This document shows, in pieces, positions 1-11,649 of a stretch of DNA of 64,000 bases (position 1 is the stretch's first letter; each line of letters opens with the position of its first letter). This DNA is from Margaritifera margaritifera. Taxonomy: Eukaryota > Mollusca > Bivalvia > Unionida > Margaritiferidae. Under the pieces are notes generated by a model. The model was not told where the DNA came from, made no database searches, and worked only from the letters and a program-made list of their open reading frames with translations. Where the stretch lies: contig JAQPZY010001142.1 in NCBI GenBank assembly GCA_029931535.1, positions 717,501 to 781,500 on the forward strand, read 5' to 3'. The position numbers were made by a program, and so were the translations under genes.

Positions 1-1042
1 ACAAGATAACAATATATTACACTGTTATATTTTTTCATAACCGTTAAAAATATCTATAAATGTATTTTAAGTAATTAAATAAATAAATAATTAAAATATT
101 AAGAAAAGGTGGGAAGAAGAAGGAATAATGCTGAGAATGACGAAAACTTGTTATGCCCACTATGATATGCTTCCTTTGTCAATTTTCTCCAACAAGAAAG
201 ATTCATAACAAACAGGCTCTCTTTCTACAAGTGGCAGATATAGCGATTTCGAAGGCTCGCCATCTCAGATCTCCACGCTTTTTGTTAAATATTTCCTAAT
301 TTGAAACAGTATCATTTAAGACCTTCTACTCGCCACCCCGACCTCCCCCAACCCTTATCCCCATCCTTCACCTTCAGACAATGACCCAAGGGTCACAATC
401 CGAAATCCATACGTAGATGAGATGTATTGCTGCTATGAATACTTTCAAATTTGGTTTAAAAGAAAGCAGAAAAAAAATGGAACTATCAATGTAGTTGAAA
501 TTTCTGTACATTTTTCCTTTTTGCTCCTAAAAAGGAAATAAGTCTATCTAAGCTTTCGTGCTTTTCCTCGTGCACCTGACTGTTACATATGGACGAAAAA
601 AACTAACAATTTTGATGAACTCCACTCAACGGTTTGGGAGGACAGACGGGAGGACGGACGGAGATAGTAACAAACAGAAGGTTTCACAATATTTTCAACG
701 CTATAGAGTAGATATAATGACTTGCAAATTCGAGTTCTTTGAAAAAAATATGACAGAAATATGATTGTACATCCTGTCTGGAAGCACTAAATGTCCACGT
801 AATTTATGCAAAAATATTATTGTTCCAGATTCCAGGTCTAGCTGTCGAACTGTCAAAAGGTTGTCATGTCTTCGTGTACAGTCTCAAATTTATCTCCTGC
901 TGTTCGTATCCCACGATTGCAAAACATCGTGGAATTTAAAATTAAGTACACAAGTACCCTTAGAACAAGTGATCCTAATCAAAGGGCACAAGTGAAGTCA
1001 TTTCGGGGAGTATCATGTTACTATATCAAACACCTGGCTTGA
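1..1042. other. AT-rich DNA without recognisable gene
   Basis: No coherent reading frame, RNA gene or repeat is visible. Short open frames here have no recognisable domain and do not look coding. Confidence 0.5.
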
Positions 1043-1195
1043 AACAGCGTAGACCAATCTCTATCATCACATGATGCACCAGCAGGTCGTGGTCTACGCT
1101 GTTCGTTTGAAGTCCCTGAAATAAAGAAAGTACAGTATAACTCTGATCTGCTTGTTTCGTATGCGACGTCAGATCTGTGTCTACGCTGATTAGAG
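1043..1195. repeat. Two adjacent diverged hairpins, MITE-like
   Basis: The arm AACAGCGTAGACC (1043-1055) is matched by its reverse complement GGTCTACGCTGTT at 1091-1103. A second, weaker hairpin follows at about 1138-1190, with GATCTGC facing CAGATCTGTGTCTACGCTG. The layout of two hairpins separated by a short spacer, and the words GTCTACGC and CAGATCTG, recall the better preserved MITEs at 2244, 39657 and 55040. I read it as an old relative. No terminal repeat or target duplication could be found. Confidence 0.45.
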
Positions 1196-2243
1196 CTTGT
1201 TCTGCATGATAAAGTAAGGTAGAAAACTGCAACTGTCAAGGTCACAGTCAAAACATGCAACCATCCAGGTCAAATTGAACACATGCCTTCTAAAGAACGA
1301 AACAAAAAAAAACAAAAAAAAAACAAAGATTTAAGTGCCCTGAATTTTTTAAGCAATAATGATCGGCACAATTAAACGAAATTCCAGACTTTTGTATTTC
1401 ATATTTATTTTATTGATTTTTATTCGGTGCGGTGAAAACAATAAGAATAAATCTGATGGATATATTATGTTCACATTTGTAGCGGAAGTCGCAACTTAAC
1501 ATGAGCACATACTGAACATATTTAGAAGTCATTTATTACATGTTCTGTTACGCGTATTTACCTAATGATCAATAAAAGTTAAGTATTTGATATCAGAGTC
1601 AAGACGTTTTTGTACAGCCTAATTTCAATTGGGTGCCAAGCATGCAATAGTTATATTCCTCTATTTGCTATATTATATGTGATCAGAATACATTTTAATT
1701 TAAACTAATTCAGATTTTCAAAGGGTAAGCACCTGTGGTAATTTTTTTTATTTTGACAACTTTCCAAATAATTTTGACAATGTATCTCACTGTAAGGAAC
1801 GCGAACCTTGATGTATTTCTGCCTGATTTTTAGAACTAATAAGCACAGCTTTCAGAGTTGACAGTTCATGAAGAGGCCGTGCGAGACATGATGCCGGTAT
1901 GTAATTATGTTGTGCGTGTCGTCATCTTGATGCGAATTGGTTTCAGCTCCTTTTCTTTGTTTAAATACTGGACACAATGATGGCGATCATGAAACCCGCT
2001 TAAATTATGGCTTTTATGTGAACATCAGATATCGACAGAAGGCTATAGCAATATGTTTGATTCTTCTCCTATTTAGAGAATTTATCGAAGCAGGAGTTTT
2101 AAAAGCGACCCCCTCTCCCAAGCAAATGAATTTCATATTATCATTTGGTATTATTGCAGTAAATAGCACGGTTCACACCATGTTATGTCTTGTTGAATTA
2201 GTCTTATCAATTGGACAGGAGCCAGCGGTCCACATTATTAAAC

Positions 2244-2463
2244 TACCGTATGTACTCGCGTATAATTTTATACCAACTACAAACTGCATAGACCCAGATC
2301 TGCCATAGCATAATGCGCCGGCAGATCTGGGTCTATGCAGTTTGTAAGGACTAATCAGTAGAACAAACAACATAGATCCTGATCTACCGGCGCAGTATGC
2401 GACGGCAGATCAGGGTATATTTTGTTTGCATTTGGACTCGCGTATACGCGAGTATATACGGTA
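2244..2463 (-). mobile_element. Hairpin MITE, copy 1
   Basis: A 220-bp non-coding element with terminal inverted repeats of the form CCGTATATACTCGCGTATAA, flanked by TA on both sides, which suggests a Tc1/mariner-type TA target. Inside are two hairpins with arms CATAGACCCAGATCTGCC / GGCAGATCTGGGTCTATG, separated by a spacer that includes CTAATCAGTAGAACAAAC. Relative to the copy at 39657 the order of the two hairpins is reversed, so it lies in the opposite orientation. It is clearly homologous to the copies at 39657 and 55040. It carries no coding capacity. Confidence 0.8.
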
Positions 2464-3486
2464 CCAATTGACAGAGGAGATTCTGGACAAAACGTCGCGG
2501 AGACCCATTAAAGAGCCAAATGACAACTTAACAGTTTAAGTCTTTGGGTACGAATGGGTCAATTTTAATATAGGGTGAATATATTGGAACTTGCAATAAA
2601 ACTAAACTTTTTGAAACACTTTCTTGAAGAATCTTTTATGGATTGTGTCGTTCTTTTACGTAAAGTACCTCAGTGCTTGAGAAACTGTATCGCAGGACTA
2701 AGGTTGAACAAGACATAGGTGTATATATGAGCTATATGTAATTAAAGGGATGAATTTTAAAATGTTGGTACCAAGAAAACGATGGAAGATTAAGAAATAC
2801 ATGCCATAATCAAACCAACTGTTCTGTCTATACGATTTGTTTGTATCATGACAATCTCATTACAATATATGTTTGCTTGTTCTCTTGCAATATTTAAGCC
2901 AGAACTGTTACATTGTTTATCCGTTGAAGATACACAGTTCTTTAAAAATAAGAATACAAATAAAAAAATCAGAAACCAGTTTAGGTGATAAGTTGGATTA
3001 TGATGGAATTGTTCTGTGTTATTATTCCTAATTGTAAGGTTTCTTGTCGACTGTCTGTTGTAGGTGCGCTTTTGCAGAGATCACGATATTTTTTACTCCT
3101 CAAAGCCATGAAATCATTTGTGAGTATCCACGATTACATCAGCTCAAAGAATATCTTTCGCCATCTAAATTAAAGTAAATGGTTGCAGCACATGGCTTAA
3201 ATCACAATAAGTATACACTCCTGACCATATGCATTTAATATCCCAAGTCAATGAGTGGTGTGTTCTTTTGTGAGCGATCTCATTATATCATATTTCATAA
3301 GTCGTCTATGATATGTTGGAGAAGATTCATCATATGTATCAACAGAGCATTTCCATGCCGCTCTTATGAATCCCGATCAGATGAAGACCTGTCCTGGTGT
3401 GAAGATCACAAAGATTGAATTTAGGTTAACTCTTTCATGCCATTAAAAGTGACTAACAAAAGTAAGTAGTTTCACCAAAATTCGAG
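2464..3486. other. AT-rich DNA, nothing recognised
   Basis: No gene-like frame, RNA gene or notable repeat was seen between the hairpin MITE and the compound microsatellite. Confidence 0.5.
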
Positions 3487-3517
<31 letters not shown>

Positions 3518-3598
3518 TGTATGTATGTATGTATGTATGTATGTATGTATGTATGTATGTATGTATGTATGGATGGATGGATGGATGGATGGATGGAT

Positions 3599-3664
<66 letters not shown>
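3487..3664. repeat. Compound microsatellite (ATGT)n(ATGG)n(AT)n
   Basis: About 84 bp of ATGT units, then about 30 bp of ATGG, then about 64 bp of AT, directly abutting. The long frames across it are artefacts of the repeat. Confidence 0.95.
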
Positions 3665-3670
<6 letters not shown>

Positions 3671-4079
3671 TTATAGATATATATATAATGCAAGACACGT
3701 AACAAGCTCCAGGACTTGACTCCAGCCTTGTAGGTTTGTGTATCCGGTACAATCTGCAAGGCACCTAACGAAAATAAAATAGAGAAATAGGCTCTTGTAA
3801 ACAAATGCTGAATCTATTTTTGTTTTCTCAATGTCTACTATCGCATCGTACATGTCTATTCCTATAGCTCATATGTACGTTGCTTATTTTGTCATACATA
3901 TTTCACAGTTTTGCCAAAGCTTTTCAACAATTAACTGGATTGCTTTAAATTAAATCCTATATGACTTACCTTTTAACAGTCACTTTTAGGAGATTATAAC
4001 TTCCAATAAAGCTTCTCACCAATCAGACTCCCTTACCACTAACTGACGAAACTTCATTCTTAGGAAGACCATAGTAATA

Positions 4080-4515
4080 GGTTGCTTCTACACTTCGCCT
4101 CGTTACGCTTTTCTACTTCTACACTTCGCCTCGTTACGCTTTTCTACTTCTACACTTCGCCTCGTTACGCTTTTTCTGCTTCTACACTTCGCCTCTTTAC
4201 GCTTTTCTACTCGTTACGCTTTTTCTGCTTCTACACTTCGCCTCTTTACGCTTTTCTACTTCTACACTTCGCCTCGTTACGCTTTTTCTACTTCTACACT
4301 TCGCTTCCTTACGTTTTTCTACTTCTACACTTCGCCTCGTTACGCTTTTTCTGCTTCTACACTTCGCCTCCTTACGCTTTTCTACTTCTACACTTCGCCT
4401 CGTTACGCTTTTTCTGCTTCTGCAATTCGTCTCGTTACAATTTTTCTGCTTCTACAATTCGCCTTGTTTCACTTTTTCTGCTAGTACAATTCGCCCGTTA
4501 CGCATTGTTTCAATA
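4080..4515. repeat. About 30-bp minisatellite, imperfect
   Basis: Roughly 14 imperfect copies of a unit close to CTTCTACACTTCGCCTCGTTACGC with a TTTTT/TTTCT spacer. Units vary in length by a few bases, and copies degenerate towards the 3' end (CAATTCG replaces CACTTCG). The open frame across it only reflects the repeat. Confidence 0.9.
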
Positions 4516-4639
4516 GTGTGAGACCTACTGAAACTACGAAAGCACGGGTTAAATTAAACTTTGTTCAACTAGTCAATACGTAATAGAACCAAATAATATG
4601 CAGGCTGCAAGTTGAAAGTTACAAAGATCAATATAATAT

Positions 4640-4945
4640 TAGCGAGAAATGCGTATACAAGTACATTATGGCGAGAAATGCGTATACAAGTACATTATGG
4701 CGAGAAATGCGTATACAAGTACATTATGGCGAGAAATGCGTATACAAGTACATTATGGCGAGAAATGCGTATACAAGTACATTATGGCGAGAAATGCGTA
4801 TACAAGTACATTATGGCGAGAAATGCGTATACAAGTACATTATGGCGAGAAATGCGTATACAAGTACATTATGGCGAGAAATGCGTATACAAGTACATTA
4901 TGGCGAGAAATGCGTATACAAGTACATTATGGCGAGAAATGCGTC
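4640..4945. repeat. 29-bp minisatellite, near-perfect
   Basis: About 10.5 head-to-tail copies of a 29-bp unit containing GCGAGAAATGCGTATACAAG followed by TACATTATG. Copies are essentially identical; only the last one diverges (GCGTCCAAATG). Because 29 is not a multiple of three, one frame stays open through all registers, so the apparent protein is repeat-driven. Confidence 0.95.
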
Positions 4946-5716
4946 CAAATGTACATAAAAATATGCATATGAATGCTTACATGCAGGCAAGTTTGGAAAT
5001 TATTTCTTTAAGACACTCTTAAATTTTTTTATTATTGTCCTACTCCACTTGATCACCGTAGTGAACCCTATATAAAGAAAAACAAATATAATGGAATTTG
5101 ATTATATTAAGGGCAAAAATTTCGCTGTATAGTTGGAAGAGGATATGCAACATTTGGGAATAGACAGATGGATATATAGATATTCGCTCATTTGTTTACT
5201 TGCTTATTTGTTTTATTGTTTTGGGGTTTGTTTGAGTTTTTTGTATTTTTTTTTCTGGTTTGTTTGTTTTTGTTTGTTTTGTTTTGGTTTTTGTTGTTGT
5301 TGTTGTTGTTTTTCTTTTTACACTGCCACGATATATTTGTTAGTACAGATGACAAATCAACTTGAGTATGTCAAGACACGTTCAGCGATGTAGAAACTCA
5401 ACGACAAAAAAAATATTAGAAAAATGTTTTTCATGTGTGACGATGAACAAGTTAGGATCTCAGAGTGAATCTGGACAGTACAAGAAAATAATTGCACTGG
5501 CAGAAACCACTTCGTAATAACTGATTAAATTTTAATAAGCTCCAAAAAGCATTTCCTGTGTTTCTTTCAGGACTTTACAGACATAGCTTTTATTTATTAA
5601 AACTAAGAGTAAATACAAAGGTATGAATGGCAGGTTGCTAATCCTTCTATCCTAAAACCTTTGTGACTCCCACAGTGTCCACTTGAAGACTTCGTGATAC
5701 TTCTTAGATCCAAATG

Positions 5717-5719
<3 letters not shown>

Positions 5720-5801
<82 letters not shown>
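5720..5801. repeat. (AT)n microsatellite
   Basis: About 82 bp of uninterrupted AT dinucleotides. Confidence 0.97.
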
Positions 5802-5804
<3 letters not shown>

Positions 5805-6043
5805 TTCTGCTTCAAGTTGTCTTCTTTTTGTCAAGAAATTCGTTATCCAGGCTATTATTTGGTGAATTGTCTAGGTAAAGACTGAATATTTTCTTTTGTT
5901 CTATTCATTACTGATATCAGGTAATACTTACGTTCTCATTATCTGATTATTTATTACAGCTTTTGATAAATAGCTTGCAGGTCCCTAGTGCTCTTATCAA
6001 CTTCCCCATCTTCTAATATTTTCTCCTTTGTCAACATAGGTAT

Positions 6044-6090
6044 GTTGAATAATTAATAACAATAATAACAACAAATACAACAACAACAAC

Positions 6091-6124
<34 letters not shown>

Positions 6125-6190
6125 TTAATATTAATAGTATCATCATCATCGTCATAACAACAACAATCATTATCATCAACAACAAAAAAA
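6044..6190. repeat. (AAT)n/(AAC)n/(ATC)n trinucleotide tract
   Basis: Mixed AAT, AAC and ATC triplets; the purest AAT run is at about 6090-6122. Confidence 0.9.
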
Positions 6191-6652
6191 GAAAAAGAAG
6201 TAATGCTAGTAGTATACGAATTGATAGATCGGTAGCTGGATAAATGGTCTTAACATTTTTTTTAATTTTCAGTCTATTTTCTATTAGGATTCTTGAACAA
6301 ATAAAATTCATGGCCCCTTTAAAACTTGATAATGTTGAAGGGGTGTGTTATATATACAAATTGCACTTTCTGGACAACTCAACTAGTTTAAACCGGTTTA
6401 AGCACGACTGTCATTTTTGCAATTTAAAATCTCGTATCCATTTAGGAGCACATTTCTAGACCACTCATATTAAAAAAGTCCATGCACTAGAGTATACATT
6501 GGTGCTGTCTTTGACACTGTCACGCAGAACAACTTATATTTTTAAAAACAAAAATACCGCCAGGTCCTTGGACTATAGTATAAATTGTTTCTGTCTTTGA
6601 CATTGACGCGTAGAACATTAATTTTAATTTTGTTTTTGGCACAACATAAATA

Positions 6653-8405
6653 ATGGCACAAAGCTACATTGTATTGAATTCAACAGTTTTCAGAGATATG
6701 ATGGAGATATTTTCATGAGTATAACATGACAACAATGATAGTGGTATCAAAAGATAACATGTGTTTGTTTGCAAGTTTAGAATAGATAAAAGCATGTCCA
6801 ATGCTGATTGAGTTTATGTTTTTCTTCTATTTCAAACAGCAAAAAGATGTACTACAATGCTTCAGAAAAGATGCTGATTTACACATTACATTTAATAAAG
6901 ATAATATCGAGATAAGCATCATAAAACCTGATAGCAAGATAGTTAAATCATTATAGTATGCGGATGAAATAAATTACGTATTTGCTCAATACACAAATTT
7001 CTAATGGGCTAAAATTCTCTGTACAAGTTGAATATTTCGTAAATAGTATAATAGTATAATAGTATAATAGTATATTAGTATAATAGTATAATAGTATAAT
7101 AGTATAATAGTATAAGGTATAACAGTATAATAGTATATTAGTATAATAGTATAATAGTATAAGGTATAATAGTATAAGGTATAATAGTATATTAGTATAT
7201 TAGTATAATAGTATAAGGTATAATAGTATATTAGTATAATAGTATAAGGTATAATAGTATAATAGTATATTAGTATATTAGTATAATAGTATATTAGTAT
7301 AATAGTATAATAGTATAAGGTATAATAGTATAATAGTATATTAGTATATTAGTATAATAGTATATTAGTATAATAGTATAATAGTATAAGGTATAATAGT
7401 ATAATAGTATAAGGTATAATAGTATAATAGTATATTAGTATAATAGTATAATAGTATAAGCTATAATAGTATAATAGTATAAGGTATAATAGTATAATAG
7501 TATAAGGTATAATAGTATAATAGTATAATAGTATAAGGTATAATAGTATAATAGTATAAGGTATAATAGTATAATAGTATAAGCTATAATAGTATAATAG
7601 TATATTAGTATAATAGTATAATAGTATAAGGTATAATAGTATAATAGTATAATAGTATATTAGTATAATAGTATATTAGTATAATAGTATAATAGTATAA
7701 TAGTATATTAGTATAATAGTATAATAGTATAAGCTATAATAGTATAATAGTATAATAGTATAATAGTATAATAGTATAAGGTATAATAGTATAATAGTAT
7801 ATTAGTATATTAGTATAATAGTATATTAGTATAATAGTATAAGGTATAATAGTATAATAGTATAATAGTATAAGGTATAATAGTATAATAGTATATTAGT
7901 ATAATAGTATAATAGTATAAGCTATAATAGTATAATAGTATAAGGTATAATAGTATAATAGTATAAGGTATAATAGTATAATAGTATAATAGTATAAGGT
8001 ATAATAGTATAATAGTATAATAGTATAAGGTATAATAGTATAATAGTATAAGCTATAATAGTATAATAGTATATTAGTATAATAGTATAATAGTATAAGG
8101 TATAATAGTATAATAGTATAATAGTATATGAGTATAATAGTATAAGGTATAATAGTATAATAGTACAACGGATCAACAAAAACATATATAGAATTCAGGG
8201 TGAACAAAGTTAGATTTAAAACAACAAATGGTGACTGAGTATATTATGTAGCTATTTTAGAATCAACAATAGGAATGCACAATTTGAAATAAAACTGAAA
8301 TAATTCATATCTTTGAAAATAAAAGGACCTGTTTTAGATGGATATCCTGTAGGCTTGTTGATAACAGTTAAAGACAATTTATCAGACGTAAAGTATTCTC
8401 TTGCT
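6653..8405 (+). pseudogene. Unknown protein, left-arm copy, split by a repeat
   Basis: I do not recognise the family. The frame begins MAQSYIVLNSTVF at 6653 and is homologous to the right-arm copy, which begins MTQIYIDLNSTVL at 11571. A middle segment at about 6850-6990 reads DADLHITFNKDNIEISIIKP, a single copy of the motif that is amplified tenfold in the other arm. A final segment at about 8290-8405 contains VLDGYPVGLLITVKDNLSDV, matching VLDERPLGLWITPNENLSGI in the other arm. The gene is broken by stops and frameshifts and interrupted by a 1.1-kb ATAGTATA tract. It lies directly upstream of the integrase in both arms, so the two were probably one transcription unit. Confidence 0.6.
7040..8168. 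repeat. 1.1-kb (ATAGTATA)n tract
   Basis: An 8-bp unit ATAGTATA repeated over about 1.1 kb, with recurring variants TTAGTATA, AGGTATA and AGCTATA that form higher-order groups. It sits inside the left-arm pseudogene and has no counterpart in the right arm, so it expanded after the arms were formed. Confidence 0.95.
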
Positions 8406-8454
8406 GTTTTTATTTCGCTTTAAATCATGTGCCAAAAGAACCCCTCTTATTCAG

Positions 8455-9033
8455 AGAGGACCGACAACGAGCGGTATTTAAAACATCTTTACTCAAAGTC
8501 CAGTTGCTTACACACTATCATTCAATTGTGGGAACAAATTAAAGAGGACAAATAGAAAATAAAAACCCTGAATTGAAGAGATTTGATGACCGAACAATTT
8601 AATTTCACAATACACAAGCAATCGAGAAAAAGATGTCCATGCAAAGGAATTTATGTTAATAGCGTTGAAGACCGGTGGCAGGCATATCAATGGATATAAA
8701 TACATTTTGACAGTGATAGATGTCTTTTCAAAATACTCTTAGGCTGAGAAAGTGAAAACAAGAAAGGGAGAAGGCTTAAAGAACGAAAACCTAAAAAGAT
8801 ACAGTTTGAAGAGGGAAAAGGGTTTTACAAGTAAACAGGAAAGTTATGGATTTGCTGGAAAAGAAAAACATTTAATACTTTTCCAACTTACTCACACAAA
8901 AAGGTTTCCGTAATAGAAATGTCTAACATAATTTTAAAGGCTAGAATGTGCAAGTCTTTCACTCAAAACGAACCAGAAAATGGGTTGACACGATGTCATA
9001 AAAGGGTGATAAATGAAATTACGGACAAAATCT
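8455..9033 (+). pseudogene. Polinton-type integrase relic, left arm
   Basis: The segment at about 8690-8760 reads GYKYILTVIDVFSKYS then a stop (TAG where TGG is expected) then AEKVKTRKG, the second part of the DDE integrase core of Polinton/retroviral-type integrases. Further on, TYSHKKVSVIEMSNIILKAR corresponds to the region of the third catalytic acidic residue; the glutamate here falls within the VIEMS string. Upstream, LYSKSSCLHTIIQLWEQI matches the N-terminal region of the right-arm copy. Several stops and frameshifts are present. The first acidic position cannot be placed with confidence. It is certainly inactive. Confidence 0.75.
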
Positions 9034-9740
9034 AAAGAGATAACATTCAAAATTATTAACTTGTGCCGAACTACGTAAAGAAAGGTTGCAAAATAAATAC
9101 AATTTAAAAGACTACAAGCTTGTCTATGAGATTTTAAACCTAGTACTCCTACTTCACATACTCTTCCTATACCTCTTACTCCACCTTGTCCTCCTACTCC
9201 TCTTACTCCACCTTGTCCTCCTACTCCTCTTACTCCACCTTGTCCTCCTACTCCTCTTACTCCACCTTGTCCTCCTACTCCTCTTACTCCACCCTGTCCT
9301 CCTACTCCTCTTACTCCACCTTGTCCTCCTACTCCTCTTACTCCACCTACGCCAGGCCAATCATTTTTTGACATATTCCAAAAATGTTTTAAAAAACTTA
9401 GACAATTATTTGCTTGAGTTAGCGAAGAAAGCAGCAGTTGCAATACATCGTATTATTGGTATTCTGAGGAGTTAGCGATTTAAGAGTGCTGGCCAAATTA
9501 TTTCTGTTCTAGCTGATTGCGTCATATTGTTTGTTTTTGCGTTAGTCAGTTTGTTATTGGCATTATTGATCAAAGATGTAAAAAAAAAAAAAGCTTTTAA
9601 CAGAATCAGAGGCTCATAAACCATCTCAAAAAATTAAACTAAAGCAGCTTCAAGAACTAGTAGTATCAAGTGAATAGAAATAATTGCATGTTTTTTTATG
9701 GTCAGACTTTGCCTGCTCTTGCGCTCTGCGCCAAGGAGCC
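9034..9740. other. Centre of the inverted repeat
   Basis: The unpaired centre between the two arms. It contains the 27-bp minisatellite at 9183-9350 and otherwise no recognisable gene. Confidence 0.5.
9183..9350. repeat. 27-bp minisatellite
   Basis: Six to seven copies of a pyrimidine-rich 27-bp unit built from TTGTCCTCCTACTCCTCTTA plus CTCCACC, with a strong strand bias. The translated Gly/Val/Arg-rich or Leu-rich repeats are repeat artefacts. Confidence 0.92.
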
Positions 9741-10425
9741 GCTGCTCCGCGATTAATAATGTTTTTGCTCAACGAACATTGCCAAAGCATCAACACATTT
9801 TCTGGTTTCATTTTGAGTGAAATACTTCTACATTTTTGTATCTAAGGTTTTATTAAACCTTTCTATTATATATACCTTTTTGTCTCATTAATCTCAAAAC
9901 TTTTTTAGACGTTTTCCTTTTCCAGATAATCCTTACATTTCCTGTTGTAAAACACGTTTCCCCCCATCAATTAGCATCTTTTAAAATTTTCACTCTTTAA
10001 AGATTTCTTTAAAATCATGGTGTATGTCATCTCTCTTCTTTGTTTTCACTTTCTCAGCCCAAGAGTATTTTGAAAAGACATCTATCACTGTCAAAATGTA
10101 TTTATATCCTTTGCTTTATTTTTCATATGCTTGCATGTCAATAATATCTGCCAGCAACTGGTTATCCACGTGACTGTCATAAAGTCCTTTGCATGGAAAT
10201 ATTTTTCGCCTGCTTGTGTAATGTGTAGGCAAATTGTTCAGTCAACCATTATTTCAATTCAGCGTGTTTTATGTTACTTTTATCCCTTGTAATTTGTTCC
10301 CACAATTGAGTGATATTTGTATAAGCAACTGGACTTTCAGGATCGTAGTTAACATGTCTTAAATACTGCTCTTTGTCGGTTGTCTATGATGGAGATGTGT
10401 TCTTTCCGCACGTGATTTAAAAGGA
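9740..10425 (-). pseudogene. Polinton-type integrase relic, right arm
   Basis: Reading leftwards from about 10410, the N-terminal part holds YDPESPVAYTNITQLWEQI. At about 10165 comes LLADIIDMQAYEK, which carries the first catalytic Asp region. At about 10060-10115 comes GYKYILTVIDVFSKYSW, the second Asp region, and at about 9850-9890 IIERFNKTLDTKM, the Glu region. All three acidic positions of the DDE core are therefore visible, but stops and frameshifts separate them. It retains TGG at the position where the left-arm copy has TAG. It is homologous to the left-arm copy at roughly 70% by eye. Confidence 0.78.
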
Positions 10426-11571
10426 AATAAAAACATCAATATAATACGGTATGCCTGATAAATTTTCGTTAGGTGTAATCCACAAGCCAAGAGGACGTTC
10501 ATCTAAAACAGGTACTTTTATTTTCAGCATTTTCAGATTTATGTCAAATTTTACAATTCCTATGGCTGATTCTAAAACAGTTACATCATTTGCTACTTTA
10601 AATATAACTTAACTTTCCATAAATTCTGTATCTGCTTTTGTTTAATCGTTGTAGATAGGCCGTGTTAAATTTACGAGATCTTCATATTGTATATTGTATT
10701 GTGAACTTAGCTGAACACAAATTCAAATACGTAATTCATTCCTTCCTCATAACATATTGTATTAAATATCGTGCTATCAGGGTTGATAATCCTTATCTCC
10801 ATGTTATCATTGTTAAACGCAATATGAAAATCAGGGTTGATAATCCTTATCTCCATATTATCATTTTTAAACGCAATATGTAAATCAGGGTTGATAATCC
10901 TTATCTCCATGTTATCATTGTTAAACGCAATATGTAAATCAGGGTTGATAATCCTTATCTCCATGTTATCATTGTTAAACGCAATATGAAAATCAGGGTT
11001 GATAATCCTTATCTCCATGTTATCATTGTTAAACGCAATATGTAAATCAGGGTTGATAATCCTTATCTCCATGTTATCATTGTTAAACGCAATATGAAAA
11101 TCAGGGTTGATAATCCTTATCTCCATGTTATCATTGTTAAACGCAATATGAAAATCAGGGTTGATAATCCTTATCTCCATGTTATCATTGTTAAACGTAA
11201 TATGTAAATCAGGGTTGATAATCCTTATCTCCATGTTATCATTGTTAAACGCAATATGAAAATCAGGGTTGATAATCCTTATCTCCATGTTATCATTGTT
11301 AAACGTAATATATAAATCAGCATCTTTGCTAAAGCATTGTTGTACATCTTTTTGATGTTTATATAGAATTCAACATTTGTATTTTCTTGTATGTTATTTT
11401 GTAACGCAACTAGCTTTGATCAAACTTTAAAACTTTAATCCCATCGAAACTTGTAAACAGATAGACATTATACATTAATACCGCCATTGTTGCTTTCATG
11501 ATAAACTCATGAAATATCTCCGTCACATCTCTCAAAACTGTTGAATTCAAGTCAATATAAATTTGTGTCAT
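10425..11571 (-). pseudogene. Unknown protein, right-arm copy with expanded repeat
   Basis: Begins MTQIYIDLNSTVLRDVTEIF at 11571. The middle is an open run of about ten 18-residue repeats, each MEIRIINPD(F/L)HIAFNNDN, followed by NPDSTIFNTI. The last part at about 10430-10605 contains VLDERPLGLWITPNENLSGI. Stops and frameshifts separate the three parts, but the repeat region itself is free of stops. The same gene in the left arm has just one copy of the repeat motif, so the array is a later expansion and not an ancestral feature. Function unknown; it precedes the integrase. Confidence 0.6.
10783..11325 (-). repeat. 54-bp coding-frame minisatellite
   Basis: About ten copies of a 54-bp unit (18 codons), nearly identical, containing GGGTTGATAATCCTTATCTC on the plus strand. 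Substitutions are few: Phe/Leu at one position and Ala/Thr at another. No unit carries a stop in the coding frame. Confidence 0.95.
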
Positions 11572-11649
11572 TATTTGTCAATGTCAGAGACTGAAACAGT
11601 GTATATTATGGTCCAGAGACCGTTGGATATTTTTATTTTAAAAATATAT

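Larger units (their letters stand above)
6537..11647. mobile_element. Large inverted repeat from a Polinton-type element
   Basis: The left arm (about 6537-9033, plus strand) and right arm (about 9740-11647, minus strand) are diverged inverted copies. For example, TTGAATTCAACAGTTTTCAG near 6675 is matched in reverse near 11540, and the ATAAATACATTTTGACAGTG block near 8697 is matched in reverse near 10100. Each arm carries the same two genes in the same order, an unknown protein then a Polinton-type integrase, pointing towards the centre at about 9034-9740. No clear terminal signature or target duplication was found at the outer edges. It could be the long terminal repeats of an otherwise deleted Polinton, or a tail-to-tail inverted duplication. 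Confidence 0.75.

Noticed and set aside
3453..3804. Long frames of Tyr/Ile, Met/Tyr/Val/Cys or His/Pro/Ser repeats
   Set aside because: They read through (ATGT)n, (ATGG)n and (AT)n in every register; no coding evidence.
4080..4945. CRISPR-like array because of about 30-bp repeats
   Set aside because: Units are contiguous without spacers and the DNA is eukaryotic; it is a minisatellite.
4612..5022. Three overlapping open frames over the 29-bp array as a repeat protein
   Set aside because: A near-perfect 29-bp repeat gives open frames automatically; all three frames are open, so no one is selected.
5133..5393. Small Cys/Phe-rich membrane-like protein
   Set aside because: Driven by GTTTTGTTTG low-complexity sequence.
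8934..9443. Gly/Val/Arg-rich protein on the minus strand
   Set aside because: Covers the 27-bp minisatellite; flanks show no coding signal and belong to the integrase relic on the other strand.
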